Shown here: piece by piece, positions 1 to 5,728 of the stretch | Numbering within the stretch: position 1 is the first letter of the stretch | Layout of the letters: every line of letters starts with the position of its first letter | DNA from: Chitinophagales bacterium | GTDB taxonomy: Bacteria > Bacteroidota > Bacteroidia > Chitinophagales > UBA2359 | DNA length: 9,521 nt | Assembly: GCA_020629335.1 (NCBI GenBank) | Contig: JAHDDN010000197.1 | Span: 1-9,521 of the forward strand | Direction: 5' to 3' | Notes under the pieces: model-generated | Seen by the model: only the letters and a program-made list of their open reading frames with translations | Told to the model about the DNA's origin: nothing | Databases searched by the model: none | Made by a program: the position numbers and the translations under genes

Positions 1-41
1 TGTCTAACCACTCTGTGAAGGTTCGAATCCTTCTCCTACAG
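1..41 (+). tRNA. tRNA, 3' part only (Asp-like GTC, isotype uncertain)
   Basis: This is the 3' half of a tRNA whose 5' half lies outside the window. The T arm is clear: stem GAAGG (17-21), loop TTCGAAT, stem CCTTC (29-33). The 3' acceptor strand TCCTACA and discriminator G follow at 34-41. CCA is not encoded. With the usual 5-nt variable loop, positions 1-6 are the end of the anticodon loop, which places U33 at 1 and GTC at 2-4, giving Asp. G73 fits Asp. However, position 37 would be T instead of a purine, and the implied U1-A72 pair is more typical of Asn or Gln. The tRNA call is firm and the isotype is weak. Confidence 0.8.
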
Positions 42-60
42 CTATTTATCGAAATTGTTT

Positions 61-99
61 AAACGGTTTCTGAAGATTATTCAGAAACCGTTTTTTTTT
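61..99 (+). terminator. Intrinsic terminator after the tRNA
   Basis: A 13-bp perfect stem (61-73 with 81-93) with a 7-nt loop includes part of a run of nine T (91-99). It starts about 20 nt after the tRNA 3' end and is a textbook rho-independent terminator for the tRNA transcript. Confidence 0.9.
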
Positions 100-171
100 G
101 GGCATTTTTTTTGTCACTAAATAAATTGGGAGACGTATAATGTAAGGTATAGTGGCTCAATTTATAATTCC

Positions 172-290
172 TTGACAGCCCAAGTTTTGTCTTTTTACAA
201 TTCTACTTCGTTATTTTTTCGTTCCGTAGCCCTGCTATGGGCCTCAAAAATGCCTTGTATAATCGCAAAAATACTACAACTTAAAGTCAG
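172..290. repeat. Palindromic repeat family A, copy 1
   Basis: This is an imperfect inverted repeat centred at about 231.5. Its core is exactly 52 bp (206-257), starting CTTCGTTATTTTTT and ending CAAAAATGCCTTG. The tip is a short hairpin, CCGTAGC-CCT-GCTATGG. The core is 48/52 identical to copy 2. The outer arms match each other more loosely (for example AAGTT at 182-186 against AACTT at 278-282) and differ from the arms of the other copies. Confidence 0.7.
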
Positions 291-299
291 AAACTTATA

Positions 300-459
300 G
301 AACTCATTTAAAGTTTTCCTACTGGCTTAGAAAATGGCTGTTTTTCCGTATTTCTTCGTTATTTTTTCAGTCCGTAGCCCTGCTATGCACCTCAAAAATG
401 CCTTGAACTACGAAAAAACAGCTAATTTTCAGCTTCATTATAAAACTTTAAATGAGTTC
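300..459. repeat. Palindromic repeat family A, copy 2
   Basis: This 160-bp inverted repeat is centred at 379.5. The outermost 18 bp (300-317, GAACTCATTTAAAGTTTT) are perfectly complementary to 442-459. Further in, the arms remain mostly complementary (for example TGTTTTTCCG at 339-348 against its partner at 411-420). The 52-bp core is 354-405, has the same boundaries as copy 1, and carries the tip hairpin CCGTAGC-CCT-GCTATGC. No transposase or other ORF is inside, so it resembles a non-coding palindrome or MITE-like unit. Confidence 0.8.
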
Positions 460-539
460 ATAAACTGAACCAATAGGTAGAATTTCTTATCGGCCCAGTT
501 ACAAAGTGTTCGATATTATAAGCAACCTTATTTTAATTG

Positions 540-569
540 TTGACGTTTTAACATTGAATTGTTATCTTG
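540..569 (+). promoter_or_regulatory. Possible Bacteroidota-type promoter (weak)
   Basis: TTG at 540-542 is followed after 20 nt by TATCTTG (563-569), a partial match to the Bacteroidota -7 box TANNTTTG. It would place a start site some 40 nt before the GTG at 618. The -7 match is imperfect and the region is AT-rich, so this is a candidate only. Confidence 0.25.
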
Positions 570-617
570 TCTGCCAAATCAAAAACCTCTTAATTTTACT
601 TATAAAGCGCACCAATC

Positions 618-1172
618 GTGAGGAGAGATATTTTAATTATCCAAAAGGCATTGAGCCGAAATCGCAATATAAAGTTAACTTTTGGATTAACATTATTATT
701 AGGTAGTATCTACTTTATTTTTACTGCGACCAATAGTGGTCTTCCAGATAAAAGTGCTTTTGCTGTAAGCGTTATTTTATTACTCATTAGTTTTACTGGA
801 TTTTATTTTGTGCTTCATGCGCTTTTGCGTTTTGATGCTCAAAAGAATTATTTGCTATCTATGTTAGAGAAGTATCCTAATGAGGTGGCATGGGTTTATT
901 ATGTTAAGGTAGAAACTTTCCCTTTCGGGATTCGCTTTATGCAGTTTAGCACTTTACATATTATGCTTTCTAATCGGGAGCATATTTCTATTCAGATGAA
1001 GGAGAATGAGATTTTGTCTTTGATTCGATTGCTTCGTGAGCATGCTCCTCAGGCGACTTTTGGTTATAGTACTTTTAAGGAGCAGCTTTATAATATCAAT
1101 CCTGATTTATTGATTAATGATAATCAGAGTGAGTTTGAGCATGAGGAGAAAGGTGGTGTTGATAATGATTAG
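618..1172 (+). CDS. Hypothetical protein with two membrane segments
   Basis: The protein is 184 aa and of unknown function. Two hydrophobic segments (about residues 20-37 and 47-68) form a membrane anchor with a short connector. A soluble domain of about 85 residues follows (75-165), with alternating strand-like stretches and a final helix around 127-141, and then an acidic tail. The layout resembles small membrane-anchored proteins with a PH-like beta domain, but that is only an impression. The start is GTG at 618: an in-frame stop at 603-605 excludes a longer form, and the first in-frame ATG is only at residue 82, past both membrane segments. No Shine-Dalgarno is seen, which is normal for Bacteroidota. 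The gene stands alone between the family A repeats and a convergent lipoprotein gene. The reading frame is convincing, the function is not known. Confidence 0.75.
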   Translation: MRRDILIIQKALSRNRNIKLTFGLTLLLGSIYFIFTATNSGLPDKSAFAVSVILLLISFTGFYFVLHALLRFDAQKNYLLSMLEKYPNEVAWVYYVKVETFPFGIRFMQFSTLHIMLSNREHISIQMKENEILSLIRLLREHAPQATFGYSTFKEQLYNINPDLLINDNQSEFEHEEKGGVDND

Positions 1173-1188
1173 TATTTGACTAGCCCTC

Positions 1189-1220
1189 TGCCCTTCGGGC
1201 ATCTCTTCTGAAAGGGGAGA
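1189..1220. repeat. Twin small hairpins after the 618-1172 gene
   Basis: Two hairpins stand back to back 17 nt after the stop codon: TGCCC-TTC-GGGCA (1189-1201) and TCTCTTC-TGAAA-GGGGAGA (1202-1220, with two G-T pairs). An AT-rich stretch with a T run follows near 1246. They may end or stabilise the upstream transcript. The compact form looks like a short dispersed repeat, but there is only one copy here. Confidence 0.45.
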
Positions 1221-1419
1221 AATTTCATTCTATAAATTTTAATACTTTTTTGTCTTTGGTGGGAATAGTACACCTCTATTTGGCTTAGGGATGGGAGCGG
1301 TATGTGGCGGCCATGCTGTGACTTATGGAGCTTAGGCAGACGTAGGCTGGCCTGAAAGGCAGACAAGTATGCCTTAGCGGAATAGGAACGGCATAGCCAC
1401 ATAATAGTGGACAGCCCGA

Positions 1420-1495
1420 CCCATTTCAAATTTTTTCATGCGAGGGCGGACACATAGGTCCGCCCCTACTGGCGCATGAAAAAATTTGAAATGGG
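1420..1495. repeat. Perfect 23-bp inverted repeat around a REP-like hairpin
   Basis: Positions 1420-1442 and 1473-1495 are perfect reverse complements over 23 bp. They begin and end with the CCC and GGG that form the small hairpin in family B copy 2, and enclose a 30-bp segment with its own GC-rich hairpin. As RNA or single-stranded DNA it would form one long stem with a second hairpin on top. Confidence 0.85.
1444..1469 (-). repeat. REP-like GTAG hairpin
   Basis: On the minus strand the order is GTAG (1469-1466), GGGCGGAC (1465-1458 region), a 6-nt loop CTATGT, then GTCCGCCC ending at 1444. A GTAG tetranucleotide just before a GC-rich hairpin is the known signature of REP sequences moved by RAYT (REP-associated tyrosine) transposases. 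It is GC-rich in an AT-rich setting. No RAYT gene lies in the window, so the link rests on the motif alone. Confidence 0.5.
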
Positions 1496-1515
1496 GAAGC
1501 CCCGAATGAAAAATA

Positions 1516-1553
1516 AAAAAGGCCTTATCACATAAGTATGATAGGGCCTTTTT
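1516..1553 (-). terminator. Bidirectional terminator after the VWA lipoprotein gene
   Basis: The stem AAAAAGGCCTTATCA (1516-1530) pairs with 1539-1553 with one G-T position and an 8-nt loop. It is A-rich on one side and T-rich on the other, so it works as an intrinsic terminator in both directions. It lies 20 nt beyond the stop of the minus-strand lipoprotein gene and could also stop read-through from the plus-strand gene. Confidence 0.85.
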
Positions 1554-1573
1554 GTGTTTATCTACTTATTTCT

Positions 1574-2617
1574 CTATTTAGGAGAGGCTTTGATAATCAT
1601 TTTTACTTCTTTTGTCACGAACTGGGCTGAACGCCTGTAAGTGATATTGTAAACGTCTGTAATTTCTCTTGAGTAGTCTTCGAAGATGGCTTCGAGATCT
1701 TCTACTGAATTAGCTGGGCTAAAGCTGCCATTGATAGCGAGGCTGTCAAGAATGGACTCATCCATTTCTCCTTTACCTCTTAGGCCAATGGTGTTGCTTT
1801 GGATGTTTTTATCTCCGAGTTGTTCTCTTACGATACGATAATCGTTAATGATAGAGGCGTTGTCTTTGCCGTCTGTGAAGGTAACGAGTGTTTTGGTATC
1901 AAATACTGGATTAGAAGCGAACATATTGCCTCCGTATTGCATGGCGTCATATAGTTTGGTTAATTGGCCAGGATTACGTGAGTTGATGAAGTTTTGTACC
2001 TCTATAATGTCTGTTTGGTATCCGAGAGGCTCGACATCTTGTGCGAAGCTAACAACGGCCACTTGGGCTGAATTACCTGTTATATTAAAGATATCTTCTA
2101 CAAATTTATTGGCGTAGATTTTTACATTTTCGAAATCATCTCCTAGTGATTCACTGACATCTAATGCTAGAACTACTCCTAGATTTGTTTCATTGTTTTG
2201 TGATACGGAGAATTCTTGATCGAGTCTCCATTCTCCATTTTCGTTTTTCTCTACTACTGTGATGCTATCGATTAGATAGTTACTGGTAGGGTCTGATAGC
2301 CTTACTCCATCAAAGTTGATATCAATGAATGGGCTATCTGGGCTTGCATTTACGGTAGAGATGCTAATTTCTGGTGGTATATCTGTCAAGGTAAATTCTG
2401 GAATTGTTCCTTGAATATGGGAGTAAAGGCCATAAACCTCGAAGGTTTTTTCACAGCCGTAGCAATCACCGCCGATTACTGCATCTGCGTTGAAGTTTAC
2501 ACAATCGCTATTCATACAGCCTGTTATGCTTTTGCTGTCGTTTCTATCACAGCTTGTCATAATGGTTAATGAACATAAGATAAATGCAAATAAAAAGCTT
2601 AGTTGATAATTTTTCAT
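1574..2617 (-). CDS. VWA-domain lipoprotein with Cys-rich N-terminal module
   Basis: The 347-aa precursor begins with a lipoprotein signal peptide: hydrophobic stretch 7-20, then MTSC with the lipidated Cys at 23. Residues 34-55 form a small Cys module (C34, C39, C52, C55) reading GCMNSDCVNFNADA, which resembles the GC-x-NYNPDA modules common in Bacteroidota extracellular proteins. Residues about 145-325 are a von Willebrand factor A domain with a complete MIDAS metal site: DVSES (153-157), T220 and D249 in FTDG. VWA domains bind protein partners through a metal ion. A role in surface or periplasmic protein interaction is inferred and the partner is unknown. The ATG at 2617 places the signal peptide correctly. 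The gene stands alone, with a terminator behind it and a 269-bp AT-rich gap upstream in which I see no clear promoter. Confidence 0.9.
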   Translation of the reverse strand: MKNYQLSFLFAFILCSLTIMTSCDRNDSKSITGCMNSDCVNFNADAVIGGDCYGCEKTFEVYGLYSHIQGTIPEFTLTDIPPEISISTVNASPDSPFIDINFDGVRLSDPTSNYLIDSITVVEKNENGEWRLDQEFSVSQNNETNLGVVLALDVSESLGDDFENVKIYANKFVEDIFNITGNSAQVAVVSFAQDVEPLGYQTDIIEVQNFINSRNPGQLTKLYDAMQYGGNMFASNPVFDTKTLVTFTDGKDNASIINDYRIVREQLGDKNIQSNTIGLRGKGEMDESILDSLAINGSFSPANSVEDLEAIFEDYSREITDVYNITYRRSAQFVTKEVKMIIKASPK

Positions 2618-2886
2618 AGCAAAAATATTTTTCTACTTCTTTCTGTCCAAAATTTAGACCAAAAGAGGATTTAATTTCAAAATTCGACTATTGAGTGTAA
2701 TAATTGACAAGTTGATGCACAAATTGCTAACCATCTCTAAGAGAAACGGTCATTTATGAGAATTATTTTTATGGGTTGTTGGTACTGGTATTTAAAAATA
2801 CAAAATTCGGTTAGTTATAGGCCGAAATTAGTTTATTTTTTGGCAAAAAGTGTAAAAGTGCTTATAAAAAAAGGGGGAAACTCATT

Positions 2887-3183
2887 TTAGCGAGTGGGAT
2901 TTAGCTGGTGAGCCATATCATATTCGGCTTCTTTTTCCTTTAGTTTGGCTTTCTTATTTGACCACCACCAAATGATACCTATGGTAGCGACTATGATGTA
3001 AGGTGAGAGGAAGAGGTATATAATGCCTGCATTCAATCCTAAGCCGTGTGTTCCTCCTTCATTGATATTGGATTCTGCAGCTGCTTTACACATTGGACAT
3101 TGGGCTATAGCAGTTATAGTGCTTAATAACTGGATTATTAAGCAAGTGATTGAGAGGGTTAAAAGTTTTGTATTTAGCTGCAT
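2887..3183 (-). CDS. Small CPMC-motif membrane protein of the oxidase locus
   Basis: The protein is 98 aa from the ATG at 3183. A longer reading from an ATG at 3192 adds three residues, but the promoter box at 3204-3211 would then leave almost no leader. A signal peptide ends near AIAQ, immediately followed by CPMC, a CxxC pair at the mature N-terminus facing the periplasm. One membrane segment follows (GIIYLFLSPYIIVATIG region, ending in WWW), then a charged cytoplasmic tail. Its position after SCO and DUF420 genes fits a helper in copper or thiol handling during oxidase assembly, but this is inference from context. The precise function is not established as far as I know. The family appears to recur beside oxidase genes in Bacteroidota. 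Confidence 0.8.
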   Translation of the reverse strand: MQLNTKLLTLSITCLIIQLLSTITAIAQCPMCKAAAESNINEGGTHGLGLNAGIIYLFLSPYIIVATIGIIWWWSNKKAKLKEKEAEYDMAHQLNPTR

Positions 3184-3203
3184 GACTATCATTTTATGTT
3201 TTA

Positions 3204-3234
3204 CAAAAGTACATTAGTTGGCTTGAATATACAA
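3204..3234 (-). promoter_or_regulatory. Bacteroidota-type promoter for the CPMC gene
   Basis: On the minus strand, TTG (3234-3232) is followed after 20 nt by TACTTTTG (3211-3204), an exact match to the -7 consensus TANNTTTG with normal spacing. Transcription would begin around 3197-3200, giving a leader of about 15 nt to the ATG at 3183. This suggests that the CPMC gene can be transcribed independently of the DUF420 gene before it. Confidence 0.55.
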
Positions 3235-3246
3235 GTGATATTAGCA

Positions 3247-3792
3247 TTAATAGTAGGGAGAAATGAGTAAGTAAACTATTACTCCTGTGATAGAAACATA
3301 TAGCCAAAGTGGCATGGTCCATCGAGCTATTTTTCTATGTTTTTTAAAATCTCCTGTAAATGCTCTAAGGAATGTAAAGAGGACTATTGGTAGAATAATG
3401 GCGGAGAGGACGATATGTGTTAATAGTACAAAGTAGTAGATGTATTTTAGCATTCCTTCGCCTCCGTAACTGGTTGGCTCGGTCATAGAGTGATAAACGA
3501 CATAAGAGCCTAGAAAGATGGCTGAGAGCATGAGCGCGCCTATATTGCAGAATTTATGCGCTTGTGCTTTGCCTGACTTAATGAAGTACCAACTAGCTAG
3601 TAGTAGTATCGTTACTCCAAAGTTGAGCATTGCATGAAACTTTGGCAGGAAGCTTAAATCTAAGTCGGTACTAATATCAGGAGGAGCTATAAAGAATATG
3701 GTAAAAACCAAAGCTGGTACTGCTACTGATACGATGACTATTAGTCTTGTTAATAATGATTCTTTCTGTTGTGCGATATTATTACTACTCAT
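3247..3792 (-). CDS. DUF420 membrane protein (CtaM/YozB-like oxidase assembly factor)
   Basis: The protein is 181 aa with about five membrane segments (16-36, 53-71, 84-102, 117-142, 158-177). It matches the DUF420 family by length, topology and a set of histidines near membrane edges: H53, H79, H101 and H126. Family members (CtaM in Staphylococcus, YozB in Bacillus) are needed for assembly of active heme-copper oxidases. The histidines could bind metal, which is inference. The gene begins 11 nt after the SCO gene, so the two are surely cotranscribed, and the CPMC gene follows after 54 nt. The ATG at 3792 gives a short polar N-terminus before the first helix, as expected. Confidence 0.85.
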   Translation of the reverse strand: MSSNNIAQQKESLLTRLIVIVSVAVPALVFTIFFIAPPDISTDLDLSFLPKFHAMLNFGVTILLLASWYFIKSGKAQAHKFCNIGALMLSAIFLGSYVVYHSMTEPTSYGGEGMLKYIYYFVLLTHIVLSAIILPIVLFTFLRAFTGDFKKHRKIARWTMPLWLYVSITGVIVYLLISPYY

Positions 3793-3803
3793 CGATTTTT
3801 ATT

Positions 3804-4517
3804 CTATTTGTTAGGATCATATTCTAGATCTCTCGTTCTATCTTCTTTATACTCTAATTTGAGTACATAGATAGAGGCGATCAATTTGTCAACTGCTGCT
3901 GTATCGGTTCCCATGAAATAACCTCTAATGATTCGATTTTTATCTACTAGAACAAGCCTTCCACTATGATCGATTGCTTCTGTACTTTCTGTACCTGGAT
4001 TTAGTGCAAGAAAGTAAGCTTTTTTAGATAGATAGGTTAGCGAATCCATACTGCCAGTTACGAAATGCCATTTTGTAGAATCTGCTTCAAATCGATTAGC
4101 ATATCTTTCTAGTACTTTGGGAGTATCATATTCTGGATCTACTGTATGTGATAAGAACATAATCGAGTCATCATTTCTAAACTCATCTGAGACCTTCTTC
4201 ATGGCATTTGTGATGACTGGGCATATACCAGGGCATCTACTAAAGAAGAAATCTGCTACATAGATTTTATCTTTAAATGTTTCTTCTGTGATTTTTTTGC
4301 CTGTATGTCCATCGAGAGAGAATGGAGGGATCGCGTGAAAGAGCGTATCATTTACTTTGACCGAATAATCAGTAGTAAACTCCTCGGAGATGGGGTAGAA
4401 TTTTTTAAGTTGAGGTCGTTTTGGTATACCTAAATAATGAAAGTAGAGGTAAAAGCCTACTGGTATTATGATGGCAATTAAGAAGCCGAGGAATATTCTA
4501 ATAGGTGATTTTGACAT
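3804..4517 (-). CDS. SCO1/SenC-type copper chaperone
   Basis: The protein is 237 aa: an N-terminal membrane anchor (about 6-26) and a thioredoxin-fold SCO domain (about 62-225) facing the periplasm. The copper site is complete: C95 and C99 in RCPGICP (CxxxC) and H184 in IDHSGR. The family TVDPEYDTP motif is at 125-133. SCO proteins deliver copper or reduce the cysteines of the CuA site in oxidase subunit II. I chose the ATG at 4517 (MSKSPIRIF) over an upstream TTG at 4544 because the latter lies inside a -7 promoter box and adds nine residues before a normal anchor. The gene follows the subunit IV terminator and leads a unit with the DUF420 gene. Confidence 0.93.
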   Translation of the reverse strand: MSKSPIRIFLGFLIAIIIPVGFYLYFHYLGIPKRPQLKKFYPISEEFTTDYSVKVNDTLFHAIPPFSLDGHTGKKITEETFKDKIYVADFFFSRCPGICPVITNAMKKVSDEFRNDDSIMFLSHTVDPEYDTPKVLERYANRFEADSTKWHFVTGSMDSLTYLSKKAYFLALNPGTESTEAIDHSGRLVLVDKNRIIRGYFMGTDTAAVDKLIASIYVLKLEYKEDRTRDLEYDPNK

Positions 4518-4541
4518 ATTGGAGTGCTTGTTCGTATTTAA

Positions 4542-4549
4542 CAAACTTA
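4542..4549 (-). promoter_or_regulatory. Putative -7 box before the SCO gene
   Basis: On the minus strand TAAGTTTG (4549-4542) matches the Bacteroidota -7 consensus TANNTTTG exactly. It would start transcription about 20 nt before the ATG at 4517. It lies just after the terminator of the structural genes, where a new promoter is expected. No TTG is found at the usual -33 spacing, which lowers confidence. Confidence 0.4.
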
Positions 4550-4585
4550 TGATGGTGTGTGTTTAGCTAAGAGGTATATAAACAG

Positions 4586-4610
4586 AAAAAAGGGCCTAAA
4601 GCCCTTTTTT
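4586..4610 (-). terminator. Terminator after the oxidase subunit IV gene
   Basis: A perfect 10-bp stem (AAAAAAGGGC, 4586-4595, with 4601-4610) has a 5-nt CTAAA loop. On the minus strand it ends in a run of T and lies 20 nt after the subunit IV stop. It separates the structural genes from the SCO unit and can work in both directions. Confidence 0.88.
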
Positions 4611-4629
4611 CCTTTCATTTTTATTGCTA

Positions 4630-4962
4630 TTACATTCCCCACATTTTCCTCATTTCTAACCATGCGGTACCTTCCCAAATAAAGGCTATTAAAAACCAGA
4701 TAAGGAATATCGTAGGTACAAGGATCGTTAAAGCTAAAGCTCTTTTCTCGTATCTAACGTGCATAAACTCTCCTACAATAAAGTAAGCTTTCAATAAACT
4801 CGCTAAGACGAAAAACAAGTTTAATAACCATCTTGGAGCACTTTCTGGATAAACAAAAGCTGCTACAACTTCTATAATTGTGATAAAAGTTAACCAAGCT
4901 GTGGCTTTCCATACACCACTTACTTGTTGTTTATACGTTTCTTGATCTAAACCATGTGCCAT
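4630..4962 (-). CDS. Cytochrome c oxidase subunit IV (prokaryotic type)
   Basis: The protein is 110 aa with three membrane helices (about 20-37, 46-66, 76-96). The second helix reads FVLASLLKAYFIVGEFMHVR, with the family's lysine (K58) and histidine (H68) in the KAYFIVGEFMH motif. This matches the small CyoD/CtaF-like subunit IV of bacterial heme-copper oxidases, which packs against subunits I and III and is thought to aid stability. It begins 33 nt after the long subunit III gene and ends the structural cluster, with a strong terminator behind it. Confidence 0.9.
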   Translation of the reverse strand: MAHGLDQETYKQQVSGVWKATAWLTFITIIEVVAAFVYPESAPRWLLNLFFVLASLLKAYFIVGEFMHVRYEKRALALTILVPTIFLIWFLIAFIWEGTAWLEMRKMWGM

Positions 4963-4995
4963 TTTAATTTCTTTTAATCTGCTTAAAAATTGATA

Positions 4996-5700
4996 CTAAA
5001 GTAGATAGAATGCTAAAAATACAAATACCCACACTAAATCGACAAAGTGCCAGTAAAGTCCTATCTTTTCAACCATTTCGTAATGTCCTCTTCTTTCAAA
5101 CACCCCTGCGGCTGCTTGTATACAGACGATAATATTCAGTATAATCCCACTAAATACGTGAAATCCATGAAATCCTGTAATTAAGAAGAATAGTTGTGCA
5201 AAGGATAGCGGATAATCGTGTCCTGCTCCAAAATCAATTTGACTAATGGTCATACCATGCGCATGATCATAACCTGTGATCAAGTGATGCCATTCCCAAG
5301 CTTGACAACCTAAGAATGCTATTCCACCAATAATACCTAAGAACATCCATTTTACTACTCCTGCTTTATTCATCATATGTCCTTCCTGAACAGCTCTTAC
5401 TACGAAGACACTACTCAAGATAAGAATGAAGGTCATGATACTTACAAAGCCTAAGGGAACCTGTGCTTCCATGAAAGGCATTGCATTGAATACCACATTT
5501 GGGTCAGCCCATGTATCTTTACTCACACGAATCGTGCCGTAAGTAATCAATAAAGCAGAGAAGGTAAAGGCATCCGATAATAGGAAATACCACATCATCA
5601 ACTTGCCATAACTGACATTAAAGGGGGATTTTCCTCCTCCCCAATCATTGCCTTGTGAGACTTCTCCGTGATGTCCAGCCGTCATTGTTTCAGCCGCCAT
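4996..5700 (-). CDS. ctaE: Cytochrome c oxidase subunit III (long, canonical)
   Basis: The protein is 234 aa. A polar Gly/His-rich N-terminus is followed by five membrane helices (about 33-56, 83-103, 116-136, 165-198, 213-233), a bacterial subunit III lacking the first two helices of the seven-helix mitochondrial form. Conserved motifs are present: LLSDAF (41-46, at the place of the SE carboxylate of mitochondrial COX3, here D43), QAWEW (133-137), GFHGFHV (176-182) and YWHFVDLVWVF (216-226). Subunit III stabilises subunit I and supports proton uptake. It is separated by 255 bp from the shorter subunit III gene upstream, a gap filled by repeat family A copy 3, and is followed by subunit IV. 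No promoter box was found in front of it, so it probably depends on read-through. Confidence 0.94.
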   Translation of the reverse strand: MAAETMTAGHHGEVSQGNDWGGGKSPFNVSYGKLMMWYFLLSDAFTFSALLITYGTIRVSKDTWADPNVVFNAMPFMEAQVPLGFVSIMTFILILSSVFVVRAVQEGHMMNKAGVVKWMFLGIIGGIAFLGCQAWEWHHLITGYDHAHGMTISQIDFGAGHDYPLSFAQLFFLITGFHGFHVFSGIILNIIVCIQAAAGVFERRGHYEMVEKIGLYWHFVDLVWVFVFLAFYLL

Positions 5701-5728
5701 TTATTAGTTTTTTACTATATAATGATTA

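Larger units (their letters stand above)
100..617. other. Intergenic region without a gene
   Basis: No plausible coding sequence is present. An open frame at 506-706 starts on GTG, has no recognisable features and overlaps the next gene, so it is not called. The stretch holds two copies of palindromic repeat family A, lying next to each other with centres at about 231.5 and 379.5, and a weak promoter candidate at 540-569. Confidence 0.7.
1280..1503 (-). repeat. Structured repeat family B, copy 1 (with insertion)
   Basis: Read on the minus strand it runs from GGGGCTTCCCC (1503-1493) to CATCCCTAAGCCAAA near 1280. It matches the plus-strand element at 7503-7661 along its whole length. Outer stem TATGTGGC/GCCACATA (1301-1308, 1396-1403) encloses a long imperfect stem and a GCCT-TTC-AGGC tip (1350-1360). 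Compared with copy 2, the small CCC-TTC-GGG hairpin is expanded into a 76-bp inverted repeat (1420-1495). The ORF across it (1169-1429) is an artefact: the two copies differ by 2 nt in the tip hairpin, which keeps the fold but breaks the frame. Confidence 0.8.

Noticed and set aside
172..459. Two adjacent family A copies considered as a CRISPR array
   Set aside because: The units are palindromes of more than 100 bp without short regular repeats, unique spacers or cas genes.
506..706. 66-aa plus-strand reading frame with a hydrophobic N-terminus
   Set aside because: It starts on GTG, overlaps the better-supported frame at 618 by 89 bases and has no recognisable motif. Its hydrophobicity follows from AT-rich sequence.
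1169..1429. 86-aa minus-strand frame containing MWLCRSYSAKAYLSA
   Set aside because: It lies inside structured repeat family B. The similar start of the frame in copy 2 is lost after a 2-nt length change in the tip hairpin, so the protein is not conserved.
1848..2117. 89-aa plus-strand frame
   Set aside because: Antisense to the VWA domain of the lipoprotein gene; no support of its own.
2618..2627. TATTTTTG box on the minus strand just before the lipoprotein ATG
   Set aside because: It fits the -7 consensus but sits two bases from the start codon, so transcription would begin at or inside the ATG.
2860..2900. Possible terminator after the CPMC gene
   Set aside because: Only a 4-bp stem (ACTC/GAGT) precedes a T-rich stretch; too weak to call.
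3023..3217. 64-aa plus-strand frame
   Set aside because: Antisense to the CPMC gene, whose signal peptide, CxxC motif and membrane helix are convincing.
3804..4544. Longer SCO form starting at TTG 4544
   Set aside because: The TTG lies in a -7 promoter box and adds only polar residues before a normal membrane anchor that starts well at ATG 4517.
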